Below, in pieces: positions 31,549-39,991 of a stretch of DNA of 39,991 bases (positions within the stretch are counted from its first letter, which is position 1; every line of letters starts with the position of its first letter). Source of the DNA: Candidatus Uhrbacteria bacterium (GTDB lineage: Bacteria; Patescibacteriota; Patescibacteriia; 2-12-FULL-60-25); assembly GCA_020850575.1 (NCBI GenBank), contig JADZEJ010000005.1, positions 1-39,991 of the forward strand, written 5' to 3'. The notes under the pieces were generated by a model. It was not told where the DNA came from. It ran no database searches and saw only the letters and a list, made by a program, of their open reading frames with translations. A program made the translations under genes and the position numbers.

Positions 31549-31577
31549 CTGCACACTCCAGACGGAGTGTGCAGTGT
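31546..31577 (+). terminator. Strong hairpin, probable original terminator of tRNA-Ala
   Basis: Perfect 14-bp stem ACACTGCACACTCC/GGAGTGTGCAGTGT with loop AGAC; a run of T follows about 12 bases later (31589-31596). After excision it would stand 1-2 bases past the tRNA's CCA. Confidence 0.55.
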
Positions 31578-31612
31578 CTTAGAAGAAATTTTTTTTCAAC
31601 TAAAACTACTTT

Positions 31613-32032
31613 ATGCAAAATCCTCTCCACATTTCTGCTATTATTCAAGCCACTCCGGAAACTGTCTGGGAATACTGGAACAATCCGGAGCATATAAAAA
31701 ATTGGGCTTTTGCTTCTGATGACTGGGAAGCCCCAGCAGCCATAAACGATATTAGAGTAAACGGCACGTTCAAAACAACCATGGCGGCAAAAGACGGGAG
31801 CGCTCGTTTTGATTTTGAAGGTGTTTACACCAACATCATTCCACATCAAGTGATTGAATACGTGATGCCCGATGGTCGTGAAGTAACTATAAACTTTTCA
31901 AAAAAACCGGAAGGAACTGAAATTAATGAAAGTTTTAATCCGGAAAATATAAATTCTCTTGAGATGCAACAACAAGGCTGGCAATCAATTCTCAACAACT
32001 TCAAAAAATACGTGGAAAGTCAGACTCAATAA
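31613..32032 (+). CDS. SRPBCC/AHSA1-like protein
   Basis: 139 residues. I-S-A-I-I-Q-A-T-P-E-T-V-W-E-Y-W-N-N-P-E-H-I-K-N-W is the standard N-terminal strand-helix of the START/SRPBCC fold (AHSA1 branch). It is followed by G-T-F-K-T-T-M-A-A-K-D-G-S-A-R-F-D-F-E-G-V-Y and the final helix G-W-Q-S-I-L-N-N-F-K-K-Y-V-E. Members bind hydrophobic ligands or Hsp90-like partners; the ligand is unknown. Monocistronic, ends at a clear terminator. Host gene just outside the element. Confidence 0.88.
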   Translation: MQNPLHISAIIQATPETVWEYWNNPEHIKNWAFASDDWEAPAAINDIRVNGTFKTTMAAKDGSARFDFEGVYTNIIPHQVIEYVMPDGREVTINFSKKPEGTEINESFNPENINSLEMQQQGWQSILNNFKKYVESQTQ

Positions 32033-32037
32033 TATAT

Positions 32038-32068
32038 AAAAAATTCCCAAAATAATGGGAATTTTTTT
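32038..32068 (+). terminator. Bidirectional Rho-independent terminator
   Basis: AAATTCCCA/TGGGAATTT with six-base loop, T-run to the right and A-run to the left, between convergent genes ending at 32032 and 32067. Confidence 0.8.
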
Positions 32069-32876
32069 ATATATGCATATCAGGCCAATACACACTCCTA
32101 TCTCTTCGTATTCCTTTTTGTAAATCTAAGCGTTTTAAAATTCCATGTAAATATTTTAATTGCCTTACTTGATCAACCGCATCCTGTGTAAATTCAGTAT
32201 TTTCTTTCGCATGCCATCGATTAGTTTCACGTACCGCATCACGTATCGCTGCAATTAACTGGTTTTCATCTGGATACCTAACGGGATCAACGTGATGCAC
32301 CTGAATATGCAACATCTCAGTTGCTGTATTGGGTATCGAGTTCAATATCTGTTCGGAATCAGTATTTTTTTCGATATCTAAATCCTCATGTTTATAGCCA
32401 ACATGATTCATGCTCAAGTGAGCTCGTTCAGTTTTTTGTTTACGCAATCTTTCTTCATCGCGAAGAATTAGTTCTGAACGTGCTATTTCAGCTCGTACAA
32501 GAGGATGATCTGCAAGCAAAGCACCCTCATCTTGTGGATGCCCATCCCATCCATCCAACTCTTGATCTAAATCGGTTGTTGATTTTAAACCAGCCTGAAA
32601 ACGACGAATAATGCGACGCAAACTATCTTGTGATTGACGAATAGATTCTGTTTCACGAGCTAAATCAGCTTCACTCAATGAGTTAACACGTTGTGCGAGT
32701 GACATTAATCGTGAATCATACGCACGAAACATTTCTTCTATTTCTTCACCTAAACGTGCTTGATCGGTCGCCAATTTCGATCTTACACTCGCATCATTCA
32801 CATCATAAGAGGTAACCAAACCCGCATCTACTGTAATAGACTTTTTACCTAATAATTTTTTAAACCAGGCATTCAT
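32067..32876 (-). CDS. Hypothetical cytoplasmic coiled-coil protein
   Basis: 269 residues. Short basic N-terminus (A-W-F-K-K-L-L-G-K-K), then long Glu/Arg-rich helices (~35-100 and 125-155) likely to form coiled coil. The C-terminal region has several His (V-H-H-V-D-P-V-R-Y-P) and ends in D-R-S-V-Y-W-P-D-M-H-I. No signal peptide. It starts 22 bases after the O-antigen-ligase/TPR gene stop and shares its transcript. No family recognised. Confidence 0.65.
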   Translation of the reverse strand: MNAWFKKLLGKKSITVDAGLVTSYDVNDASVRSKLATDQARLGEEIEEMFRAYDSRLMSLAQRVNSLSEADLARETESIRQSQDSLRRIIRRFQAGLKSTTDLDQELDGWDGHPQDEGALLADHPLVRAEIARSELILRDEERLRKQKTERAHLSMNHVGYKHEDLDIEKNTDSEQILNSIPNTATEMLHIQVHHVDPVRYPDENQLIAAIRDAVRETNRWHAKENTEFTQDAVDQVRQLKYLHGILKRLDLQKGIRRDRSVYWPDMHI

Positions 32877-32898
32877 TCTTTTTCAAACAATTCACCTA

Positions 32899-35364
32899 TT
32901 AATTACTCTTTACTTCATTTAAAGGTGCTGGACCTTTAATTTCTTCTTTCAATGGTTCAGGAAGTTTCTTTTCAACGGGTGTTGGTTTTTTCTGATCACG
33001 TAGTGACGTGAGCATATTTAAACGTTGTTGAACTTCTTGACTTCCTGCATTTGTTTCTGCAATTTTCTGAACTTGAGCGATTGCATCATCATAACGACCT
33101 CGCTCTTCGTACATCGCGGATAAAAACCAACGTGCATTAGCATATTCTGGTTGCAAAGCCACAATTTGTTGAAAAATATCCAATGCTTTGTCCTTATCAT
33201 TGTTGCGATAGTACAAGATACCCAACTGAAAACCAACACCTATATCCTTATTATTTATGCTTAGTACCTGTTCTAACTTGGTTATCGCATCCTTAATTCG
33301 ACCCTGACGTTCATACAAAATACCAAGATTATAATGAGCTTGCGCAAAATCTGGTTTAACTTGTATCGATTGATTTAATTGTTCAGCCGCTTTGTCTAAT
33401 TCAGTTTTGAGATTATTTTGAGCTTCTGTTTTTACTTTTTCATCAGTTGACGACAAAAGTGTACGGTAAGCATCAGCACGTAATATATATATCTTACCTA
33501 TTTCATTATAAAATACTGGATTATTTGGTTCAAGATTTAAAGCTTCTTGAAAATTTTTCAAGGCAAATTCATCCGCACCTCGTGTAAACGAGGTAATAGC
33601 CTGATAAATAACCGCTAAGTTAGACCAATTATCGACATTAGAAGGCGATAAATCTACAGCATGACGACCATTATCAATTGCTTTAGAAATTGATTCATTC
33701 ACCGTTTTTGCTCGATCTGATTCCGGAACAGTTTGTAATTGTTGACTTGCTTGAATCAAATAAGCCTGAGACAAATTACGATAATAAACATCATTTAATT
33801 TATTCAAAATTATAGCAGATTCCAATGCTTGAATAGAGTCTTTAATAGGTTTACCGGCACGATATGATTCAACAGAATCTGAATATTCGGCATCGGCAAC
33901 TAAACGCTGACCTGCTAACCAGACTGTCGAAATACCGGCCACAGAAAGCAAAATAAATACAATTGAAACACCGGTTAAAACAAATGGCGACTTTCTTCCA
34001 TCAACCTGGATTTTGCCACTCGCAACCAATGAACCTAATAATGCTAACAACAACCAAAAAACAAAGTGATGTGCTACGTTGAAATTTGAAACGAATGCCG
34101 TAAATGTTACAGAAATCCACCCGGCAAAAATCGTTAAATATGCCTGCCAACGATCATCATTTTTTTCACCCACTAAGTGCATCGCACTTTTCGTTACGGC
34201 CGACAATAACAAAATGAGCCACAATGAAACGCCAACCAAACCCAACATTGCGATCAACGTAAAGAAGCTTGAAATACCACGTTCAAAACGATACGTCCAA
34301 AACGGTGACATGTTCACAGCAGGAATCCGATAACGTGAGTAATCATAAATCCATGTTCCCGGACCGGAACCTACTAATGAACGATCTCGCAAAACATCAC
34401 GCGCAATTTGCCAGGAATGACTTGCTGAAGGTGAAACTTCTGCAGGCAAATTAAGCGTGAGTGGCGTTGGCCAAATCAACAACACAATCGATAAAACACA
34501 CAAAATACCCGGAATAACCAACTGAACCGGACGACCGATTGAGCGACGTCGGATCATTGTGATCACCACTGTAACTAAAGTACCAAATAAAATTGTTGCC
34601 CAAGCCGCCCAAAAATCAACCATCGTGATCGTAAGAGTCGAGATGGCTAACGTAATCCAAACTAAAATCTTCGCAGCTAAAGAACTTTTACCACTCCCAC
34701 CTAAAACACATGTCTGATCCTTACAACCGTATACAGTGAGCGAAGCAGCGAGCACCAACGGCACTGTCATAAACATGGCTAATGAATTTGCAGATCCGAT
34801 CGTATTGAATCCGACTTCACCCAAACTTGGTGATAGCCACTTCAATAACGATAAACCAAACATTTGAAAAATAGCGAAAATACCCACAACACTTGACGAT
34901 CCCAAAAAAGACAATACCAAATGATACAATTTTGCTGTTGTATTTACTGTATTAACAATCAATAAGTACAAAATAACAAATGCAACGATGGTTGAAAAAG
35001 CCCATTGCATTTGACCAAAGTTCCCCACGAACGACAAGTATCGATCAACTGAAAAATAACTGGTAACAAGATACCCGCCACCAAAAAAAACCACAACCAA
35101 ATGTAACCATGATCGACTGAGACTGAATTTTTTCTCTACCAAAGCTTTCGCAAGCCAGGCAACCAAAGCCAACATTGTAACAACAACTAATAAAGTCTGT
35201 TTGTTCAATTCTAAAACATCAAGTGTCTTTGTCATGAACCACAGCGGCAGTAAAAATGTAAGCCCCAAAAGCGACCAGTCAATAAAACAACCAAGAATGC
35301 GTGCTACAGCTTTCCCTTCTTGAAAGGATTCTGAAGAAGCTTGTGTCAATGTGCTATTTTCCAT
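32899..35364 (-). CDS. O-antigen ligase-like membrane protein with C-terminal TPR repeats
   Basis: 821 residues. N-terminal ~490 residues contain about 12-13 membrane helices. The Wzy_C-type loop has G-S-G-P-G-T-W-I-Y-D-Y-S-R-Y-R, after D-V-L-R-D-R-S-L. From ~510 to 780 there are tetratricopeptide repeats (A-x-x-Y-N-x-G-x-x-Y-x-x-x-G-x-x-x-x-A-x pattern, e.g. A-Q-A-H-Y-N-L-G-I-L-Y-E-R-Q-G-R). The tail is Lys/Pro/Glu-rich. The same ligase-TPR layout is common in Patescibacteria and is thought to act in glycosylation of surface proteins or lipids (inference). Second ligase-type gene in the window, unlike the TPR-less 4840-6036 gene. Confidence 0.82.
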   Translation of the reverse strand: MENSTLTQASSESFQEGKAVARILGCFIDWSLLGLTFLLPLWFMTKTLDVLELNKQTLLVVVTMLALVAWLAKALVEKKFSLSRSWLHLVVVFFGGGYLVTSYFSVDRYLSFVGNFGQMQWAFSTIVAFVILYLLIVNTVNTTAKLYHLVLSFLGSSSVVGIFAIFQMFGLSLLKWLSPSLGEVGFNTIGSANSLAMFMTVPLVLAASLTVYGCKDQTCVLGGSGKSSLAAKILVWITLAISTLTITMVDFWAAWATILFGTLVTVVITMIRRRSIGRPVQLVIPGILCVLSIVLLIWPTPLTLNLPAEVSPSASHSWQIARDVLRDRSLVGSGPGTWIYDYSRYRIPAVNMSPFWTYRFERGISSFFTLIAMLGLVGVSLWLILLLSAVTKSAMHLVGEKNDDRWQAYLTIFAGWISVTFTAFVSNFNVAHHFVFWLLLALLGSLVASGKIQVDGRKSPFVLTGVSIVFILLSVAGISTVWLAGQRLVADAEYSDSVESYRAGKPIKDSIQALESAIILNKLNDVYYRNLSQAYLIQASQQLQTVPESDRAKTVNESISKAIDNGRHAVDLSPSNVDNWSNLAVIYQAITSFTRGADEFALKNFQEALNLEPNNPVFYNEIGKIYILRADAYRTLLSSTDEKVKTEAQNNLKTELDKAAEQLNQSIQVKPDFAQAHYNLGILYERQGRIKDAITKLEQVLSINNKDIGVGFQLGILYYRNNDKDKALDIFQQIVALQPEYANARWFLSAMYEERGRYDDAIAQVQKIAETNAGSQEVQQRLNMLTSLRDQKKPTPVEKKLPEPLKEEIKGPAPLNEVKSN

Positions 35365-35386
35365 AATAAAAATAAAATTCTGACTA

Positions 35387-35395
35387 AGTATAACA
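35387..35395 (-). promoter_or_regulatory. Extended -10 promoter of the ligase/TPR operon
   Basis: Minus-strand TGT followed by TATACT (35392-35387), 22 bases before the ATG. No recognisable -35. Confidence 0.4.
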
Positions 35396-35424
35396 CATCT
35401 GTTTTTTAAGTCATGAACAACAGT

Positions 35425-35450
35425 AAAACAGCTGTTGCAACAGCTGTTTT
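35425..35450 (-). terminator. Perfect 26-nt palindromic terminator of the giant surface protein gene
   Basis: AAAACAGCTGTTG followed by its exact reverse complement; the hairpin ends in a T-run on either strand and lies 33 bases past the stop codon. Confidence 0.75.
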
Positions 35451-35483
35451 AATGAAGCCTTTTTCTCTCAAATATTTTTGTAT

Positions 35484-38400
35484 TTACGGTGTTTGGGTAC
35501 TCGATGTGCTGGAAGGGCTCCCGCCGCCACTATCCTGCACCTGAGGAATTCCATTCCCGCTAAGCAGGTCCACCGTTTCATTCGTGTTATCGCTCTTAAA
35601 TCTCATAACTCCCATTTGAAGAGGGCGAGCCAACCAAGAGAATTCAACATCATGCATCTGAGGTTTTTCAAGAACGATTGTAAATCCAGTATCCGTCTTC
35701 GAAGCAATCCACCAACCGCCATCAACCGAAGCTCCGGGAGCAGCATAAACTGTCGGTAATGCTTTCAAACTATCAAAACGTATTGTAACTTCTTGTTGAC
35801 CGGCGGCAATCAAAGCCAATCCTTCAACTTCAACCGGTTTAATTGCAGCATTTTGTGGTTCATAATTGACAACACCTGCAGCATCAACAGTACCACCAAA
35901 ATATCCGGTTTTTACAAAGACCTCTATTAACCCGGTTTCCGGTAAATCAAAGTTTGCTAAAGCATAACCTACGATAATGCCAGGCTGAGTCGCCTTCATT
36001 GCCACACCAGGAATATTTGAAGCCGTAAGAGCATCACCGGTCTTAATCGAACCGTTTGAAGCCGTTACTTTGGTTGGAACTCGACCAGCTAATGCAATTG
36101 GATATGTTCCTTTTACATAAGCTCCAGTTAAGAATCCAGGTTTAGTCGATACGATTCCAGAAACTGCATCCTTTACAGAAGTTGTCCGTTTCATGCTAAG
36201 CGCAGGTCCGGTCGGATCAAACGTAACCAAATCACCGGGCTCTAAGTTTTCCTGTGATGGATATCTTTCAGCATAGTCAAACGATGTTTGTGCTTGAAAA
36301 CCGTCAGCATTTGTCGAAACCATCGTTGACGAAGGAGTCGTATCATCAATAAACAGATATGTAGAGGTTGAGCCAATACCTGTCGATTTATTAGCTAAAT
36401 AAAGTTTTCCATGAACCGTTAAGTCTCCTTCATTCGATAAATCAAGCAATGACGTTCCGCTCGCATTTACAATAGAGAACAATGAAGTTGTAGGCGAAAT
36501 GGCATCAGCAAAGAGTTTAAAGGAATGTGTCACTTCTGTACTCGATACAGCATCCCAAGCCTTACTCATAAAAGTAAAATATGGAGAATCAACCAAGCTC
36601 GAAGTAGTAGAAGCAACAGTCGAAGACGCCACCGTAATATCATCAACAAGTAATGCATTACCCGAATTATCCGTTGTAAATAACTCACCTGCCCACCAGT
36701 GAGGCTGTACATATACTTGAATCGTACTGGTTCCTGATGCTAATGGCTCGAGAGCACGACCAATTACCATACCTGGACCACGTGCTTTGATAATCACTCC
36801 CCCATCTCCAACCATAACATCATCACCGGCTTTAATCGCAGCCGCGGTTGCATCTGCTTTAGCAGGCACTTGTCCCATCAATGCTACGACTTTCCATTGT
36901 GGATCTTGTTCGCGTCCTTCAGCGCCATTAGCCACAAAACCTGGCTGCGTTGAAATAATACCCAAAGTTTTTGCACGCAAATCTGAATCACCTTTCAAAA
37001 TATGTGCTCTACTGGTTGATGCATAAGCGAGAATGTCCGTATTTAAAACCACTGCATCACCCGCAACCAAATCAGAAGATGATGCAAAGAAATATTCAGC
37101 ATAATCCGCTGGAGTTGAAATCGTTCCATTATCAGCATAAATCTGACCATCACAACGTATTGACACTTTTCGCGAATCTGCTCGTGTACCAAATAAAGCC
37201 AAATCTCTTGTACTCGTAGTACCACAACCACCTCGAACTTCCAAAACCGCATCTAAACTATTATATGATTCGTTAACCAAACTCATCACAGTTCCTGATG
37301 TTGTAGATGCATACACCGAAATTGAACCATAACTTTGATTGGAATGAAGTGAGCCAACCGTTAATCCACCCTCGATTCGTGCATCTTGAAAAACGTCCAG
37401 ACTATCACGCACCAATAGTCGTGTCATCTCAGCCGTGTACGCTTTCAAAGCATTTACTTCAATTCCTCCTACATCCATCGAACCGATTGTGTTTAATCCA
37501 GAAGTATACAGTGTTTTACCAACCAAAATCATATTTCCAGGATCTATATTTGCATCAGCAATAGTCTGAATAAAAATCGGATTTGTAGAACTTGAAATAT
37601 CATAAATATCAATTCCTTCCGGTGCCAATGAACCAAGATACATGTATTTTCCGGCAACAATAATCTGATCCGCACGATTTGTACCATCCGGAGTAATCGT
37701 TTTTACAATTTTCGGATTTTTTCTGTCTTTAATATCAACAATTTCAATTTCATTATATGCTGGTCCTTCAACAATATAGGCATAATCATCCTGAACAACC
37801 AGTTTTGTAATAGCGCTCAAGCCTGTAGTAATACGTGAAATTAATATTGGACGTGTAGGTATCTTTAAATCGTAAATTTCCATTGATGGCGTTGAAGCAT
37901 TTGCAACATATAAATACCTCCCATCCGTCTTCATATCATAAATAGCATCAGAAGCGTTATTAGTTGAAGTCGTAAATAATTCTACCGGATTGAGTGGATC
38001 AATCATGTCCGTCACATTAATTCCATCTAAACCATTTGTAGTATAGACATACCTTCCATTCGGGTGAGGTACCGAATGCTGTCTATTCGTCCCTCCTCCA
38101 TTTCCCCATTGTGTAAGAGCAATTGGATTCGTTGAACTACTGACATCAACCACCACCGTATAGCCATCGCTCGATGATAATAAAATATATCCGTTAAAGT
38201 ATGTAATATCATTATAATTTCCTCCACTATAGTAATTTGTTGCTGCTGTAACCATCTTTGGCGATTCTTTTCCTGACTGACCAAGATCATATATCACCAA
38301 ACCTGAACTTTCAGCTTGATATAAGTATCTTCCGTGTACCGTAATCGGACCGCTATATCCAGAAAGGTAATTAGTTGTTGTCGCCTTAAACTGCTGTCCT

Positions 38401-39991
38401 ACACCCAATTCGGCATCAATATTTCCTCGTACCGCTAATCCATTCAACGCACCAACCGTACCGCCAACTAATAAATCATTCCCATCCATCACATATCCCG
38501 ATAAACCGGTTATATTGTTAAAACTCGTTGTGTTTACTCCAAAAACGATATTCGTATTCGTTGTTGCGCCTACAAATAATGTCGACGTTCCATTCACATC
38601 CTTGTCCCAAATAAACCCAGCTGTATCTGTTGTATTTCCACCCATGAGCACATCTCGACTTACCGTGGCTAAAGAAACTGTATTATTTGTTGCATTTTCG
38701 GTCCAACTTCCTCCAGCTGCTGGACAATTTGTCCCATCACTTAAACACACATTCACTCCTCCAACCGTCAAATCACCACCTACATCCATATTTCCTTGAA
38801 CCATCATATCTTGAAGCACCTGCAATCCACCAATCAACGCATTTGCAGCCGTCAAGCTCGATACCTCTGTTCCTAACAAATCAATAATACTAATTGTTGT
38901 TGCGCCAGAATTTGGAACATATAAATAACGACCAGCAACCGACAATCCCCGTGGAGTCGAGCCAACAGTAACCGTTCGAACCAAATTTGGTGCCGTAGAA
39001 CTTGAAACATCAACCACGGAAATCGATGAACCGCTTTCATTTGAGATATAAAGATAACGACCATCCACCGTCGAACGATTTGAATTTGTACCGATCACCA
39101 ATGAACCCAAAGCAATTGGTCTGGTTGAACTTGCAATATCAACCACTTGTACGCCACCGGAACTCAATGTCACGTATGCAAAGCGTCCTTGCACCGACAA
39201 TCCTTGAGCACCCGTAATCGATAACTCGGATTTTAATAACGGCGTTGTGGCACTTGCATCATAAATTTGTAATGTTGGGGTATAATTATCAACCGCATAC
39301 AAGTATCGTCCTTGCACTTCAACATCCAACCAACTATGAGTACCACTGGTTATCTGTACAACACTCGTCATTGCTGTCGGGTTTGAAATATCAAATTTTT
39401 CAATCGATCCTGTATCATAGCTGGAAACATAAGCATATTGACCACTGACATCAATATCTCGAACATTCGTATCGATAATCGCAACCGACGAAAGCACCAC
39501 CGGACGGGCACGATCAGAAAGGTCAATTGCATAGAGTAATGACGGTGATTCCGTAATAACATAAGCTCTGTTTCCAACAATCGACATTCTTTCAGGCGTT
39601 CCACTGGAAATGGATAATGTACCAACCACGGTCGAAGAAGCCGGATTTGATACATCAAAAATTTTAAAATTATTTGCGGCAGTGTTCTTGTTAATCAAAT
39701 GAAGATAATTACCACGAACAACAACTTGATTGGGTGTTGAACCCACACCAGTAATATTACGATACAAAGACAAAGTTTGACCGGAGCGCAAAATATTACT
39801 TACAGAACCGGCAACATCTAATGTCGTTTGTGGCGTACTAGTGCCAATACCAACAAAAGTCGTCGTCACTCCACCAAGTAATATCGTATTGGTAGCTGTA
39901 CCCGTATTTCCACGATAATCTACTACAAATAACGCGGAAGAAGTGGTATTTCCACCACCCATGAGTACATCCTGAGTAGATGTCGTTAAGA
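35484..39991 (-). CDS. Giant surface protein with LVIVD propellers and tail-fibre-like domains (partial)
   Basis: At least 1,501 codons; the frame is open through the right window edge (T-S-T-Q-D-V-L precedes Met at 39962), so the N-terminus is missing. Two long blocks of LVIVD-type repeats (~55-370 and ~545-850, counted from 39962) follow the pattern V-x-G-x-Y-A/L-Y-V-x ... D-I/V-S-x-P ... P-x-x-V, expected to form beta-propellers. Each block is preceded by a D-V-L-M-G-G-x-N-T-T segment with G-N/V-G-T repeats typical of phage tail-fibre/adhesin stalks. The C-terminal third has two related D-Y-A-E-x-(F/Y) ... G-D-x-V ... K-P-G-F/Q-P-G-F ... V-G-x-A-L domains. Probably an exported adhesin or fibre. 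Confidence 0.8.
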   Translation of the reverse strand, partial: LTTSTQDVLMGGGNTTSSALFVVDYRGNTGTATNTILLGGVTTTFVGIGTSTPQTTLDVAGSVSNILRSGQTLSLYRNITGVGSTPNQVVVRGNYLHLINKNTAANNFKIFDVSNPASSTVVGTLSISSGTPERMSIVGNRAYVITESPSLLYAIDLSDRARPVVLSSVAIIDTNVRDIDVSGQYAYVSSYDTGSIEKFDISNPTAMTSVVQITSGTHSWLDVEVQGRYLYAVDNYTPTLQIYDASATTPLLKSELSITGAQGLSVQGRFAYVTLSSGGVQVVDIASSTRPIALGSLVIGTNSNRSTVDGRYLYISNESGSSISVVDVSSSTAPNLVRTVTVGSTPRGLSVAGRYLYVPNSGATTISIIDLLGTEVSSLTAANALIGGLQVLQDMMVQGNMDVGGDLTVGGVNVCLSDGTNCPAAGGSWTENATNNTVSLATVSRDVLMGGNTTDTAGFIWDKDVNGTSTLFVGATTNTNIVFGVNTTSFNNITGLSGYVMDGNDLLVGGTVGALNGLAVRGNIDAELGVGQQFKATTTNYLSGYSGPITVHGRYLYQAESSGLVIYDLGQSGKESPKMVTAATNYYSGGNYNDITYFNGYILLSSSDGYTVVVDVSSSTNPIALTQWGNGGGTNRQHSVPHPNGRYVYTTNGLDGINVTDMIDPLNPVELFTTSTNNASDAIYDMKTDGRYLYVANASTPSMEIYDLKIPTRPILISRITTGLSAITKLVVQDDYAYIVEGPAYNEIEIVDIKDRKNPKIVKTITPDGTNRADQIIVAGKYMYLGSLAPEGIDIYDISSSTNPIFIQTIADANIDPGNMILVGKTLYTSGLNTIGSMDVGGIEVNALKAYTAEMTRLLVRDSLDVFQDARIEGGLTVGSLHSNQSYGSISVYASTTSGTVMSLVNESYNSLDAVLEVRGGCGTTSTRDLALFGTRADSRKVSIRCDGQIYADNGTISTPADYAEYFFASSSDLVAGDAVVLNTDILAYASTSRAHILKGDSDLRAKTLGIISTQPGFVANGAEGREQDPQWKVVALMGQVPAKADATAAAIKAGDDVMVGDGGVIIKARGPGMVIGRALEPLASGTSTIQVYVQPHWWAGELFTTDNSGNALLVDDITVASSTVASTTSSLVDSPYFTFMSKAWDAVSSTEVTHSFKLFADAISPTTSLFSIVNASGTSLLDLSNEGDLTVHGKLYLANKSTGIGSTSTYLFIDDTTPSSTMVSTNADGFQAQTSFDYAERYPSQENLEPGDLVTFDPTGPALSMKRTTSVKDAVSGIVSTKPGFLTGAYVKGTYPIALAGRVPTKVTASNGSIKTGDALTASNIPGVAMKATQPGIIVGYALANFDLPETGLIEVFVKTGYFGGTVDAAGVVNYEPQNAAIKPVEVEGLALIAAGQQEVTIRFDSLKALPTVYAAPGASVDGGWWIASKTDTGFTIVLEKPQMHDVEFSWLARPLQMGVMRFKSDNTNETVDLLSGNGIPQVQDSGGGSPSSTSSTQTP

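Noticed and set aside
31445-31849. Minus-strand open frame of 134 codons
   Set aside because: Antisense to the clear SRPBCC gene in its first two thirds. The part left of the core is better explained, in another frame, as the displaced recombinase tail.
1-39991. CRISPR arrays, insertion sequences, rRNA genes and toxin operons other than XRE/ImmA
   Set aside because: No regularly spaced short repeats, transposase motifs or rRNA segments were seen on either strand.

Overview
The window looks like chromosomal DNA of a Candidate Phyla Radiation (Patescibacteria) bacterium, probably from the Uhrbacteria/Magasanikbacteria side. This is an inference from gene content, not a database result. The supporting content is an array of small two-helix TrbC/VirB2-like pilin proteins, a SpoIID-domain secreted protein in a non-sporulating setting, O-antigen-ligase proteins with TPR tails, a giant LVIVD/tail-fibre-like surface protein, AT-rich intergenic DNA and extended -10 promoters. 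TGA is used as a normal stop in several genes.

Layout. 1-3350 (minus): two hypothetical genes behind a SpoIID/Ig-like secreted protein. 3385-6610 (plus): polysaccharide flippase, O-antigen ligase/polymerase and a VanZ-like protein, with a ~110 bp hairpin between the last two. 6607-7730: a TipA-like MerR regulator with a textbook 19-bp-spacer operator promoter, facing a YdeI/OmdA protein. 7894-7983: tRNA-Ser(CGA). 8100-8622: a small gene and a structured, untranslated stretch. 8628-14170 (minus): five unrecognised envelope-type genes (acidic cytoplasmic protein, repeat-bearing polytopic membrane protein, three lipoproteins). Their coding DNA is much richer in GC than the surroundings, and three of the promoters are alike. 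14186-15757: GT-C-like membrane glycosyltransferase. 15831-20930 (minus): an operon with a solute-binding lipoprotein and six two-helix pilin-like proteins, three of which carry one, two and three copies of a six-cysteine module. 21012-24018: ychF and an ABC-F ATPase, divergent. 24056-24950: a lipoprotein gene broken by a homopolymer frameshift and an in-frame TGA. 25089-25592: a small hypothetical gene and its terminator.

25658-31577 holds a 5.8 kb integrated element. It sits at the 3' end of an intact tRNA-Ala(GGC) and is bounded by a 12-bp direct repeat (25726-25737 and 31537-31548). It encodes a large serine recombinase, a MerR-like regulator with a leaderless, operator-bearing promoter, a small coupled ORF, a two-helix membrane protein, an HTH protein, an XRE/ImmA pair with a 21-bp palindromic operator, and a DUF3892-DUF2188 operon. 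The recombinase frame runs out of the element and ends in the antisense strand of the host tRNA. Joining the two repeat copies in silico, as in an excised circle, restores a different open 34-codon C-terminus whose DNA lies at the far end of the element. Integration therefore appears to swap the recombinase tail.

31613-39991: SRPBCC protein, then (minus) a hypothetical coiled protein, an O-antigen-ligase/TPR membrane protein and the C-terminal 1,500 residues of a giant surface protein that runs off the window. The chromosomal genes are dominated by cell-surface functions: glycan export and ligation, pilus-like fibres and large adhesin-like proteins. This fits an epibiotic or host-attached lifestyle.
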